Source of the DNA: Candidatus Jordarchaeia archaeon
GTDB lineage: Archaea > Asgardarchaeota > Jordiarchaeia > Jordiarchaeales > Jordiarchaeaceae
Assembly (NCBI GenBank): GCA_018383815.1
Contig: JAHAWU010000007.1
Location: forward strand, 1 to 38,204
Length of the DNA stretch: 38,204 nucleotides
Direction: 5' to 3'
Below the pieces are notes generated by a model. It ran no database searches. It saw nothing but the letters and a program-made list of their open reading frames with translations, and was not told the origin of the DNA. Positions 16,115-24,169 of the stretch are shown piece after piece (the stretch's first letter is position 1; the number at the start of each line of letters is the position of its first letter). The position numbers and the translations under genes were made by a program.

Positions 16115-17428
16115 CTAAGTCTTTATCATGGGCTCGGGGAGCTTCAATTTTTCATGAATCTTATCCTCAAATATCTGCTTGGCAGTAACCAGAAAAGATT
16201 TTTCTACAGCAGCAATGTTGTGATTCGTGGCGACAATCAGGTTTGCCTTTGTGCATATCCCCTTCTCATCCGACCAGTAATGATGTATCAGTGTTCCTCG
16301 GGGCGCCTCAACTATACCCACACCGTTGCCCTCCTTGGGCTCCACATCTGCCAACTTAACATCGGTACTCACAATGTCAGGGTCTTCAAGAAGCATCTTC
16401 GCCTTCTCCACAGCTTCAACCAGTTCAACTATCCTGGCCCAATTGTATGCAAGGGTAGCATTACACGGTCTACCAACAGCATCCCTGAACTCCTTAAGAG
16501 CTTCTTGAGCTAGAGGCGTTTCCATTCTATCCACAACATTTATCCTTCCCAAGGGTCCCGCACGCCATATTCCCTCAGGATAACCTGCAGGCTTGAAGAA
16601 TATGTGGGTTGCATAGGAGTGAGGAGCCACATGTTCCGCTACATAGTTCAAATAGTCCTTCTTTGCAAAATCCGCAACAATCTTGCCATCAGGACTCATA
16701 ACTCTAACCGTGGCGTCGCCAAAAATGGTGTGCACACCTTCCTTAGCAAGACCTATGTAGTATGAATCAAAGACTCCCAGCTTAGTAATAACATCCAAAT
16801 AGTCACTAACAACCTTCTTAGCCAAGTCTACGGTGAACTTGGTAAGCTCCATTGCTCTATCAATTCGCTTCAGCTGCTCGTCACGCTCCTCCTCAGTCAT
16901 AGGCTTAGATTGACCACCTGGAACAGATGTGACTGGATGTACAGCCTTTCCGCCTATCAGGAAGCAGAGTTCCTGACCGATTTTCATAAGTTCAATGGCT
17001 TTTTTACCAGCGTCAGGTAGATGTTTGATTACTGTGACCACGTTTCTATACTGTGGTTCAGCGAGTGGTCCCACTAAAAAGTCTGGCGCCGCCAACGCAT
17101 AAAAGTGCAATGCATGGCTGGAAATAGTTTTTGCTTGTAGGAGGAGGTCTCTAAGCTTTAAAGCCGCTTTTGGAGGAGTTATGTCCCAAGCAGCCTCCAC
17201 AGCACTCACCGAAGCCAAGTGGTGAGCCTCGGGACATATACCACAAATTCGTGGCACTATGCGGATAACCCGCTCCATTAGGCGGCCTTCAACGAACTTT
17301 TCGAAGAAACGTGTAACTGTTACGCCGAAGTGTGCGTCTTGCACTTTATTATTCTTGTCCAGTTTTATCACAATTTTTGCATGTCCTTCAAGTCTGGTTG
17401 CTGGTTCAATAACAATCTCTTTACTCAT
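16115..17428 (-). CDS. vhuA: F420-non-reducing hydrogenase large subunit lacking the C-terminal metal-ligand motif (VhuA type)
   Basis: The N-terminus EPATRLEGHAKI and the first nickel-binding motif RICGICPEAHH (residues 60-70) identify a group 3 [NiFe] hydrogenase large subunit. The chain continues collinear with MvhA to KANLIVATNHNIAAVEKS and stops at residue 437. The obligatory C-terminal DPCxxCxxH is absent; the next gene, 21 bases downstream, provides it as the selenopeptide. The stop is therefore not a truncation artefact. The enzyme oxidises H2 and passes electrons through VhuG and VhuD to HdrA. The start is ATG 17428, one base after the VhuG stop, so translation is coupled. Confidence 0.93.
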   Translation of the reverse strand: MSKEIVIEPATRLEGHAKIVIKLDKNNKVQDAHFGVTVTRFFEKFVEGRLMERVIRIVPRICGICPEAHHLASVSAVEAAWDITPPKAALKLRDLLLQAKTISSHALHFYALAAPDFLVGPLAEPQYRNVVTVIKHLPDAGKKAIELMKIGQELCFLIGGKAVHPVTSVPGGQSKPMTEEERDEQLKRIDRAMELTKFTVDLAKKVVSDYLDVITKLGVFDSYYIGLAKEGVHTIFGDATVRVMSPDGKIVADFAKKDYLNYVAEHVAPHSYATHIFFKPAGYPEGIWRAGPLGRINVVDRMETPLAQEALKEFRDAVGRPCNATLAYNWARIVELVEAVEKAKMLLEDPDIVSTDVKLADVEPKEGNGVGIVEAPRGTLIHHYWSDEKGICTKANLIVATNHNIAAVEKSFLVTAKQIFEDKIHEKLKLPEPMIKT

Positions 17429-17429
17429 A

Positions 17430-18341
17430 CTATTTCGCCTTCCTCACCGTTTTTGAGATTATGCCCGATGGCAGGAAGAAGTTGTAAAAGGTGCCGGCGA
17501 CATCACCGACCTTCTCCACAAGTTCCTCCGGGCTTATAGACTCATAATCTACTATCGAGCCAAGTGCACTAATCATCTTAGCCCCCTGATCTATCACATT
17601 CGGCCCAGGACCATAGCATCCTCTACAGGGCATACCGGCCTTTGGGCACAGTGCGCCACATCCCTCACGGGTAGCGGGCCCCATGCAAACATATCCTTGC
17701 TCCAATAGGCACTTCTTTGGATCCGGTATCCCCTCATAGTCTCTCTTCAACTGCTTAATTGTGATTACTTCGGATTTCTCTCTGGGACACTCATCACACA
17801 GCGTGCGTACAGGCGGTGGGGGTAACTCTCCCTTCAGTAGGCCAAGTATAGCATTTGCAATGTCCTTAGAAACTACGGGGCAGCCTGGAAGGAAAACCTC
17901 AAAATTTACTACCTTCCTGTTTGGCACAATGAAGTCCAACATTTTTGGAACATCATCATCTGGAATATTGGGTTCTTGGACGCTCTCTGCCTCCATAAAC
18001 TTACGCTTCAAAGCCTGATCAATAGTGGTAAGATTAAGCAATCCATATATTCCACCATAAGTGGAACAGGTACCCAAGGAAATCAGAGTCTTACACTTCT
18101 TCCTCAAAGTTTTCAATATGTGTACATCTTCCTCTGTTCTGCAGACACCCTCAACAATACCCACGTCAATTGAACCATCCTTATAACTCTCTAAGTCCTT
18201 ATACTTAAAGTCAGTCACCGTGTGCCAGAACTTGATGTCCAAATGGGGCAGAATGTCCAAAAGGGCTTCATGAGTATCAAGCAGCGACTGATAGCAACCC
18301 CAACAACTTGCCAGCGAAACCATAGCTACTGTAACGGGCAT
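17430..18341 (-). CDS. vhuG: F420-non-reducing hydrogenase small subunit (MvhG/VhuG)
   Basis: The subunit carries iron-sulfur clusters that relay electrons from the nickel site. The proximal-cluster motif CWGC lies near the N-terminus (SLASCWGCYQS), with GTCSTYGG and LPGCPV further on. Cysteine-rich segments LCDECPREKS, CGALCPKAGMPCRGCYGPGP bind further clusters. ATG 18341 is chosen because GGAGGTTTTGAAAA precedes it; ATG 18365 would include that site. The C-terminus ends one base before vhuA. Length about 303 residues, normal for the family. Confidence 0.92.
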   Translation of the reverse strand: MPVTVAMVSLASCWGCYQSLLDTHEALLDILPHLDIKFWHTVTDFKYKDLESYKDGSIDVGIVEGVCRTEEDVHILKTLRKKCKTLISLGTCSTYGGIYGLLNLTTIDQALKRKFMEAESVQEPNIPDDDVPKMLDFIVPNRKVVNFEVFLPGCPVVSKDIANAILGLLKGELPPPPVRTLCDECPREKSEVITIKQLKRDYEGIPDPKKCLLEQGYVCMGPATREGCGALCPKAGMPCRGCYGPGPNVIDQGAKMISALGSIVDYESISPEELVEKVGDVAGTFYNFFLPSGIISKTVRKAK

Positions 18342-18361
18342 TTTTTCAAAACCTCCAATTT

Positions 18362-18790
18362 TCACTCCTTATCATTTCTCAGCGGACTTGGTCCAAGCTC
18401 CTTCAATTTTTTAACAAAATCGTTCATAACCTCAACCAAAACATTACCTTCACTTGCAGAAATCCACTCCAACCTCAGTCTTTCAGGCTCAATCCCCAGT
18501 TGCTCAATTAACTTTTTAACAAGCTTAATCCGTTTCTCAGCCCTATAATTCCCAATAACATAGTGGCAGTCACCATAATGGCAACCTCCAATAAACACGC
18601 CGTCTGCACCCAGCTCGAATGCTTTCAGAATAAACTGGGGATCAACACGACTGCTACACATAACCCTAATAAACCTCACGTTCGGAGGATACTGCATCCT
18701 ACTGGTGCCAGCCATATCAGCGCCAGCATACGTACACCAGTTACACAAAATCCCCACAATTCTGGGCTCAAATTCTCCATTACCACCCAT
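18362..18790 (-). CDS. vhuD: Hydrogenase/heterodisulfide reductase delta subunit (MvhD/VhuD)
   Basis: MvhD carries a [2Fe-2S] cluster and links the hydrogenase to HdrA. Conserved cysteines are seen in ILCNWCTYAGAD, VMCSS and GGCHYGDCHY. In selenium-using methanococci VhuD contains selenocysteine; here all positions are Cys. ATG 18790 has GAGGTGA upstream within the end of hdrA; GTG 18799 is an alternative that overlaps hdrA by 4 bases. About 142 residues. Confidence 0.92.
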   Translation of the reverse strand: MGGNGEFEPRIVGILCNWCTYAGADMAGTSRMQYPPNVRFIRVMCSSRVDPQFILKAFELGADGVFIGGCHYGDCHYVIGNYRAEKRIKLVKKLIEQLGIEPERLRLEWISASEGNVLVEVMNDFVKKLKELGPSPLRNDKE

Positions 18791-18795
18791 AAAGC

Positions 18796-20748
18796 TCACC
18801 TCTTCATCGCCGCCTCTATCTGAGCCATCACCTGGTTAAACTTGAAGTGTTGTGTTTCTATAGCTCCACTGGGGCACGCCGCAGCACAAGCCCCACAGCC
18901 CTTACAAAGCACACTATTTATGTTAGATTTGCCATCCACAGTCATACCAATCGCCCCATAGGGACAAATGTCCTGACACACCTTACACCCAGAACAGAGC
19001 TCCTCGTTCACAATGCTGAAATAGGGCTCAATCTCAACCTCTCCCATACCCATAAGCGCCACAGCAGCCGCAGCCGCACCTTTACCCTGAGCCACAGCAT
19101 CCGGAATATCCTTAGGTCCCTGAGCCATACCTGCCACAAAAACTCCGTCCGTTAGGGTGTCTACAGGGCGCAGTTTGGGATGCGCCTCCAGCAAGAATCC
19201 ATCCGCGCTTCTGGAAAGTCGGAATAAATGCTGTATTTGTTCAGTTTCCTCTCTGGGAATCACTGCAGACGCTAAGACCACCATGTCCACCTCCAGCTCC
19301 ATAAGCTGACCCAGCAAAGTGTCCTCCGCACGAACAATTAGTTTATCCGTCCCAGGAACCCGCCTCACCTCAGCAACTTTGCCACGCACAAAGTTCACTC
19401 CGTATTCTCTCCCTGCTATCTCGTAGAACTCATCATAGCCTTTCCCAAAGGTCCTCATATCCATGTAGAAAATGAAAATTTCAGTATCAGGATACTTCTC
19501 CTTAATCTGCCTAGCATGCTTCACACTATAAGTGCAGCAAACCCTGGAACAATATGGAAACAGTCTCTGGTCACGTGAACCCACACACTGTATAAATGCC
19601 ATCCTCTTCGGCTTCTCATGCGTTGTGGGAACTATCACCTTACCGCCAGTGGGGCCAAAAGAGCTCAACAATCTCTCCAGTTCCAGTGAAGTAATAACAT
19701 TAGGCAAAACACCATAACCATACTGAGGAGCATCAAAAGGCGTATAGACATCGTAGCCCGTAGCAATTATCACCGTGCCTACTTCCAGCTCTATCTCCCT
19801 TTCCTGCTGGTTAAAATCAATGGCCTCAGGCTCACAAACCTTCACACACAATTTACACTCTATACACTTATCCCTATCAATAGTGTAAATGTTGGGCACC
19901 GCTTGAGGGAATGGAACATAAATAGCTTTTCTTGACCCCATACCCAACTCAAACTCATTCGGAACAAAAACGGGACAAACTTCTGCACATTTTCCACAAC
20001 CAGTGCACTTATCTGCCAAGACGTATCTGGGGTGCTCCACTATTTTTACTTTGAAGTTACCCACGTATCCCTCAACTTCCTTTATTTCACTATAACTGTG
20101 TATCTCTATGTTGGGATGCCGGGCGACATCCACCATTTTAGGGGTCAAAATGCATGCACTGCAGTCCATCGTAGGAAATGTTTTATCAAGCTGGGCCATT
20201 CTTCCTCCTATGGTTGGACTCTTTTCAAGGAGGTGAACCTTGAAGCCCGCATTAGCCACGTCCAGCGCTGCTGAAATCCCCGCTATTCCACCACCAATAA
20301 CGAGACATACTGGTGCCACTTTCACCTTTTGCACTTCTAGTGGCTCCAGCCTCGCTGCCTTGGCCACCGCAATCCTTATCAAGTCCTTCGCTTTTTCCAG
20401 CGCCTCTTTAGGCTGCCTCATATGCACCCAAGTATCATGCTCTCTAATATTTGCCTGTTCAAAAAGAAACTGGTTCAATCCAGCATCCGCACACACCCTT
20501 CGAAAAGTGGGCTCATGGAGCCTAGGGCTGCAAGCCGCAACCACAACCCTGTTAAGATTGTGCTCCTTGATGTCCTGCTTAATCATCTCCTGCCCAGGAT
20601 CAGAACACATAAAACGGTAGTCCTTCGCCACCACCACATTGGGCAAAGTCGCCGCATAGCTTGCCAACTCCTGCGGGCTGACAACACCAGCAATATTCGT
20701 ACCACAGTGACACACGTACACTCCAATACGTACTTCTTTTTCACCCAT
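18796..20748 (-). CDS. hdrA: Heterodisulfide reductase subunit A (flavin/iron-sulfur)
   Basis: HdrA holds the FAD that splits electron pairs in the Hdr-Mvh complex. The N-terminal CHCGTNIAG domain, the dinucleotide-binding [12 protein letters not shown], the HdrA-typical [12 protein letters not shown], and four ferredoxin motifs ([48 protein letters not shown]) are all present, in the usual order. In selenium-using methanococci the first Cys of MDCSAC is selenocysteine; here it is Cys. ATG 20748 is preferred because CGGAGGAAG precedes it; the frame is open to 20787. It is the first gene of the leftward hdrA-vhuDGAU operon. About 650 residues. Confidence 0.95.
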   Translation of the reverse strand: MGEKEVRIGVYVCHCGTNIAGVVSPQELASYAATLPNVVVAKDYRFMCSDPGQEMIKQDIKEHNLNRVVVAACSPRLHEPTFRRVCADAGLNQFLFEQANIREHDTWVHMRQPKEALEKAKDLIRIAVAKAARLEPLEVQKVKVAPVCLVIGGGIAGISAALDVANAGFKVHLLEKSPTIGGRMAQLDKTFPTMDCSACILTPKMVDVARHPNIEIHSYSEIKEVEGYVGNFKVKIVEHPRYVLADKCTGCGKCAEVCPVFVPNEFELGMGSRKAIYVPFPQAVPNIYTIDRDKCIECKLCVKVCEPEAIDFNQQEREIELEVGTVIIATGYDVYTPFDAPQYGYGVLPNVITSLELERLLSSFGPTGGKVIVPTTHEKPKRMAFIQCVGSRDQRLFPYCSRVCCTYSVKHARQIKEKYPDTEIFIFYMDMRTFGKGYDEFYEIAGREYGVNFVRGKVAEVRRVPGTDKLIVRAEDTLLGQLMELEVDMVVLASAVIPREETEQIQHLFRLSRSADGFLLEAHPKLRPVDTLTDGVFVAGMAQGPKDIPDAVAQGKGAAAAAVALMGMGEVEIEPYFSIVNEELCSGCKVCQDICPYGAIGMTVDGKSNINSVLCKGCGACAAACPSGAIETQHFKFNQVMAQIEAAMKR

Positions 20749-21329
20749 CAGGGCTTCCTCCGAAAAGCTGTTTGGAACTCCTAACACTCAACATAAGTAA
20801 CATTAAAAATTTCCCACGCCATTTTTCAGGCGTGAAACTTCCAACTAAAACGGTAATTTTTTATATTTAATGCTTTCGTTAACCTATATGTCCCCAACAA
20901 ACCCCAAACTACCCCCCACAGACAGGCTTACAACTACACACAAAATCCTAAATTAAGCCCCAAAACCGCACTAAAATCTAAAAAGCACCCACCCAAGCCG
21001 TGTGTTTAATAAACACCCCCGAGTACTGGTTTTATGCGGTGGTCTGTCCTTTCTATCCTGTTCGTAGTCTCTCCAGCCTCCACTTTATTCATGATGGTGT
21101 TAAAAAAAGGGAATCCTTTTTCCCAAAACCTGCCCGCAAAAACAGATCTCACAGGGGGGAGCGCTCACTTAAATATATGGACCCGAGTCCCAAAAATGAG
21201 AAAAACCAACAAACACCCCCCAACAGTTAAAAAATCAAAAAATAAAAAAAAGCCCTCAAAAACCGAAGTTAAAACGTCCTCAACCAACATAAAAATAGCA
21301 CAAACGTTCATACGCTAGAGCTTTTTAGA

Positions 21330-21383
21330 CAAACCAACATACGCTAGAGCGTTTCAGATAAAGTATGAAAAAGTTTTTCATGG
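21330..21383. repeat. Double-hairpin dispersed repeat (inverted relative to 15453-15564)
   Basis: It starts CAAACCAACATACGCT, continues GCGTTTCAGATAAAG and ends with the hairpin TATGAAAA...TTTTTCATGG. It is the reverse complement of the 15.5-kb unit with few differences. A degenerate partial copy precedes it at 21302-21329, and an extra hairpin (ACGAAAAATGTTTTTCAT) follows at 21391-21408. Confidence 0.75.
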
Positions 21384-21410
21384 CAAAAATACGAAAAATG
21401 TTTTTCATGG

Positions 21411-21463
21411 TAAACTCACATACGCTTAGCGTCTTAGACGTAACATGAAAAGATTTTTCATAG
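21411..21463. repeat. Double-hairpin dispersed repeat
   Basis: Hairpin 1 is ACGCTTAGCGT, followed by CTTAGACGTAAC and hairpin 2, ATGAAAAGATTTTTCAT. It resembles 7464-7511 more than the adjacent copy does. Confidence 0.7.
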
Positions 21464-21760
21464 GAAATAAAGTAAAATAAACTCCCAACTTCAAAAACCC
21501 AAAAGATAGAGCCAAAAACTAACCCCCAAACAAAACAAAATGCAAAATAAATCAAACCAATACCCAAAAAATAACAAAACATAAAAAATAATAAACAAGA
21601 ATCCACAGTTAACTAAGTGTCTCTTTTTGTGCATACTATTTAGTGCGTTCTACGCCCAAAGGATCGAAGCCCACTTTGAGTTATTCAGCAAGTTAAAAAA
21701 CGTCGAAAGAACCGTCCCAAAGGGGGATTAAAACCGAAAAACAAATTGGCACGCGGCAGG

Positions 21761-21780
21761 TGACATAGCTAATTATGTCA
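21761..21780. promoter_or_regulatory. Palindrome upstream of the hdrC promoter
   Basis: TGACATA and TATGTCA form a perfect 7-bp inverted repeat with a 6-base spacer, 17 bases upstream of the hdrC TATA box. It could be an operator for a dimeric regulator. Confidence 0.4.
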
Positions 21781-21796
21781 ACAAACAAAACAAATA

Positions 21797-21806
21797 ATTT
21801 ATAAAT
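21797..21806 (+). promoter_or_regulatory. TATA box of the hdrC-hdrB operon
   Basis: ATTTATAAAT lies about 92 bases before the hdrC ATG. With normal archaeal spacing, transcription would begin near 21830, leaving a leader of about 65 bases. Confidence 0.5.
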
Positions 21807-21897
21807 CCCAAAAACACAACGTAAGACGGCGCAAAAATCACACAACAGCGCCCAACAAAAATCAAAAATTCATCATAACCAAAAGAAGGTAACAGCC

Positions 21898-22518
21898 ATG
21901 GCCGAAGACCAAAAAATAATAAGAAAAACAAACCCACAATTCATCGAAGAAATAATCCAATATGGCTCAAAATACTTCTCGAAAGAAGAAATGGAAAGAC
22001 TCAAAGCCTGTATCCAGTGCGCAACATGCACTTCGGGCTGCCCCTCGGGTAGGAGAACCGCATGGCGCATAAGAAAAATATTCAGAAAGGCCCAACTGGG
22101 ACTAAAGGAAGACGCTCTGAAGGACGAGGGGCTCTGGGACTGCACCACGTGTTATACGTGCCAAGAATAGCCTGGCTTTTTTAAAGCGGCTCTTGAAAGG
22201 TGTCCCAGAAAAGTGCCTACTACCGATGCTGTTCGTGTTATTCGTAATCTTGCTTTTAGGAGTGGTGTTGCTAACCCGAGGCACTTGGCTGTTTGTGGTT
22301 ATCTTTTCAAGTTTGGTCATGCTGTTCCCATTAATGATGAGACTAGGGCAGTTAGGAAAAAGATTGGTTTGAATGAACTTCCAGCGACTGTTCATAAGTT
22401 TCCTGAGGGTTTAAAAGAGGTTAATGTGTTGGTTGAGGAGACTGGTTTAAAGAAGGTAGTTGAGGCTGCTCAGAAGGAGGCTCAATTGAAGGAGGCTCAG
22501 AAGGTTGAGAAGAAGTAG
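21898..22518 (+). CDS. hdrC: Heterodisulfide reductase subunit C, interrupted by a 30-nt BHB intron (join 21898..22167, 22198..22518)
   Basis: HdrC carries two [4Fe-4S] clusters and passes electrons between HdrA and HdrB. Cluster motif 1 is CIQCATCTSGCPSG. Motif 2 reads CTTCYTCQE and then meets TAG at 22168. The missing final Cys (RCPRKVPTTDAVRV) follows 30 bases later in the same frame. Removing 22168-22197 rejoins CQE to RCPRK, giving a normal HdrC of 196 residues. Without removal, the 90-residue fragment lacks the fourth ligand of cluster 2. ATG 21898 has GAAGGT upstream. Codon use changes sharply across the intron: A/C-ending before it, G/T-ending after it. hdrB begins at the end of this gene. 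Confidence 0.93.
22168..22197 (+). other. Archaeal bulge-helix-bulge intron in hdrC mRNA
   Basis: The inserted 30 nt form a BHB motif. The central helix is CAAG (22162-22165) with CTTG (22092 bases further on the same scale: 22192-22195). The bulges are AAT (22166-22168) and AAA (22196-22198). The inner helix is AGCC (22169-22172) with GGCT (22188-22191), then GCTTT/AAAGC with a TTT loop. Cutting after the second base of each bulge removes exactly 22168-22197 and restores the HdrC frame. The outer helix is weak, as in the alba intron. Confidence 0.87.
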
Positions 22519-23404
22519 GTATGCTTATTTTTTGGGTTGTTTGACTCCGAACCGGTATCCTGGTATTGAGGCTGCGACTAAGGATGTGCTTACCTTTTTT
22601 GATATTGATGTTTTGGAGATGAGTGGTGCTAGTTGTTGTCCTGCTCCGGGTGTTTTTGGTTCTTTTGATCTCTTGACGTGGTTGACTATTGCTGCTAGGA
22701 ATTTGACTATTGCTGAGGCTTTGAATGCGAATATTGTGGTTACTTGTAATGGGTGTTTTGCAACTCTTCAAGAAGCTAATCATATGCTCAAGTCGAGTAA
22801 GGAGTTGAGGGAGCAGGTTAATCGGCTTTTGGCTAAGATAGGTAGGGAGTATAAGGGTAAGGTCGATGTGGTGCATGTGGTTGAAGTTTTGCGGAATGAT
22901 GTGGGTCTTGAGAGGATTAGTGATAGTACGATTCAGCCTTTGACTGGGATTAAGGTTGGGGTGCATTATGGTTGCCACTTTTTGAAGCCTAGTGAGACGA
23001 GGCAGAAGGGTAATCCTGAGACTCCGGTTATTATGGAGGAATTGATTAGTGCTGTTGACGCAGTTCCGGTGGAGTATAAGGATAAGCTTATGTGTTGTGG
23101 TGCTGGTGGTGGTGTGAGGGCAGCGAAGATTGATATTGCTTTAGATTTCACAAAGGAGAAGATTGACAACATGTTAGCTGCGGGCGCTGATTGTGTTTGC
23201 ACTCCTTGTGCTTTTTGTCACTTTCAGTTTGATGCGGGGCAACAGGAACTCAATGCTAAGCTGAAGAATGGCAACTATAATCTTCCAGTGATTTTCATTA
23301 CTCAGCTTGTTGGTCTGGGACTTGGTATATCGCCGGTTAGAATGGGGTTATACGATAATAAAACCCAGGTTCAAACCCTGCTTGACAAGATTCGCAGAGC
23401 TTAA
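22505..23404 (+). CDS. hdrB: Heterodisulfide reductase subunit B
   Basis: HdrB is the catalytic subunit that reduces the disulfide substrate on two non-cubane iron-sulfur clusters. Two CCG-type motifs are complete: FLGC...GASCCPAPG...CNGC in the first half and HYGCHF...MCCGAGGG...CTPCAFC in the second. The 299-residue length is standard. The start overlaps the last 14 bases of hdrC, so the two are cotranslated. A strong hairpin follows the stop by about 45 bases. Confidence 0.94.
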   Translation: MRRSRYAYFLGCLTPNRYPGIEAATKDVLTFFDIDVLEMSGASCCPAPGVFGSFDLLTWLTIAARNLTIAEALNANIVVTCNGCFATLQEANHMLKSSKELREQVNRLLAKIGREYKGKVDVVHVVEVLRNDVGLERISDSTIQPLTGIKVGVHYGCHFLKPSETRQKGNPETPVIMEELISAVDAVPVEYKDKLMCCGAGGGVRAAKIDIALDFTKEKIDNMLAAGADCVCTPCAFCHFQFDAGQQELNAKLKNGNYNLPVIFITQLVGLGLGISPVRMGLYDNKTQVQTLLDKIRRA

Positions 23405-23449
23405 CCCTCATCTAACCCTCCTTATCTCAATTCTTGTGGATGTGGGTGC

Positions 23450-23478
23450 GCCATCAAAAGTTGAAGATTTTTGATGGC
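23450..23478 (+). terminator. Hairpin after hdrB, likely terminator
   Basis: GCCATCAAAA and TTTTGATGGC form a perfect 10-bp stem with a 9-base loop, followed by T-rich sequence (GTTTTTGATTTTTT). Its position 46 bases after the hdrB stop suits transcript termination. Confidence 0.55.
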
Positions 23479-23801
23479 ATGTTTTTGATTTTTTAGGATT
23501 TCTTTTTGGTTATATTTTTGTGGATGGTGAGTTTTGTTCATTGTTTTTGGTTGGTTGGGGCTAAGTATTTATTGTTATGTTGTGTGTTTTTGTGTCTGTT
23601 TATGTTGTTGCTTTGTGGCTGGATATTTTGGGTAGTGCATTTGGTTGCTTGTTTATTAAGTGTTTATTTTTATGGCTTTGGGAGTGTACATTTGAAAAGT
23701 GTTGTGGTGTTTGTTGTGGGGTTCAGTAATGCTTTTAAGCTTGGGATTGGATTGGAAATGCGCACAATTGTTGAAAATTGCCGAGGTTCCTAAGAATTCT
23801 T
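23479..23801. other. Intergenic, extremely T/G-rich on the plus strand
   Basis: The stretch between the hdrB hairpin and the S17e ribosome binding site is dominated by T and G. A 95-codon open frame across it encodes a low-complexity hydrophobic string and has no ribosome binding site, so I do not call it a gene. Confidence 0.5.
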
Positions 23802-23815
23802 GGAGGTGCACGGCT

Positions 23816-24169
23816 CTGGGAAAAATAAGACCCTCCTACATTAAGAGGATTGCAAGGAAATTGGTTGAAAGGTATTCGGGTGTCTTCACCAGCGACTTTG
23901 AAACGAACAAGAAATTAGTTGAGAAGTATACGAATGTGGAGTCTAGGAAGGTTCGAAACAAGATAGCCGGCTACGTGGTAAACCTTGTGCTCAGAAGCCA
24001 ATATGAATACGTGGCACCTGAGGAAGAGGAGTTCCCAGAAGACTATGAGGAATACGAAGAAGCCAGAGAAGCTCCAGAGGAAGTAGAAGAGGCTGAGGAG
24101 GAAGGGGCTGAGGAAGAGGAGGAAGGTGAAGTGGGTAAGGACGAAGGGGAGGAGGTTGGAAGAGAGTAG
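23816..24169 (+). CDS. rps17e: Ribosomal protein S17e with a long acidic tail and an apparent CTG start
   Basis: The core, GKIRPSYIKRIARKLVERYS through VRNKIAGYVVNLVLRSQY, is a clear eukaryote/archaeal-type S17e. Most archaeal S17e end near there (about 60-80 residues); this one adds about 50 residues, over half of them Glu/Asp. The family starts MGKxR. Here the Met position is CTG (23816-23818), with a perfect GGAGGTG at 23802-23808. No ATG, GTG or TTG is in frame at a workable distance; the nearest upstream TTG codons lie in T/G-rich spacer without a ribosome binding site. Translation from CTG is therefore inferred. It is a single-gene unit. Confidence 0.85.
   Translation: MGKIRPSYIKRIARKLVERYSGVFTSDFETNKKLVEKYTNVESRKVRNKIAGYVVNLVLRSQYEYVAPEEEEFPEDYEEYEEAREAPEEVEEAEEEGAEEEEEGEVGKDEGEEVGRE

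Larger units (their letters stand above)
20788..21897. other. 1.1-kb divergent intergenic region, strongly A/C-rich on the plus strand
   Basis: No convincing gene lies between hdrA and hdrC. The plus strand is extremely rich in A and C apart from about 21010-21130. Small open frames at 21000-21320 reflect this composition. It contains the dispersed repeats at 21302-21463, a hairpin GGGAA/TTCCC at 21109-21124, a 7-bp palindrome at 21761-21780 and the hdrC promoter. It could house a replication origin or a non-coding RNA, but I see no direct proof. Confidence 0.5.

Noticed and set aside
16115-17428. Hydrogenase large subunit taken as a truncated pseudogene
   Set aside because: The missing C-terminal motif is supplied by the selenopeptide gene 21 bases downstream, with its own ribosome binding site and SECIS.
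21000-21318. Overlapping small frames in the hdrA-hdrC spacer
   Set aside because: Lysine/proline/threonine-rich translations that follow the A/C bias, with no conserved pattern.
22421-22978. 185-codon minus-strand frame opposite hdrB
   Set aside because: Low-complexity Ser/Pro/Thr/Ile-rich translation, no ribosome binding site, fully antisense to a clear hdrB.
23506-23793. 95-codon hydrophobic frame before S17e
   Set aside because: Product of extreme T/G composition, with no ribosome binding site and no family features.
23780-23818. A third BHB intron before S17e creating a GTG start
   Set aside because: GCCG (23780-23783) can pair with CGGC (23811-23814) and a cut would yield GTG-GGA-AAA. 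However, the inner helix does not abut the central helix, the intron would remove the ribosome binding site, and the intron length is odd. CTG initiation is simpler.
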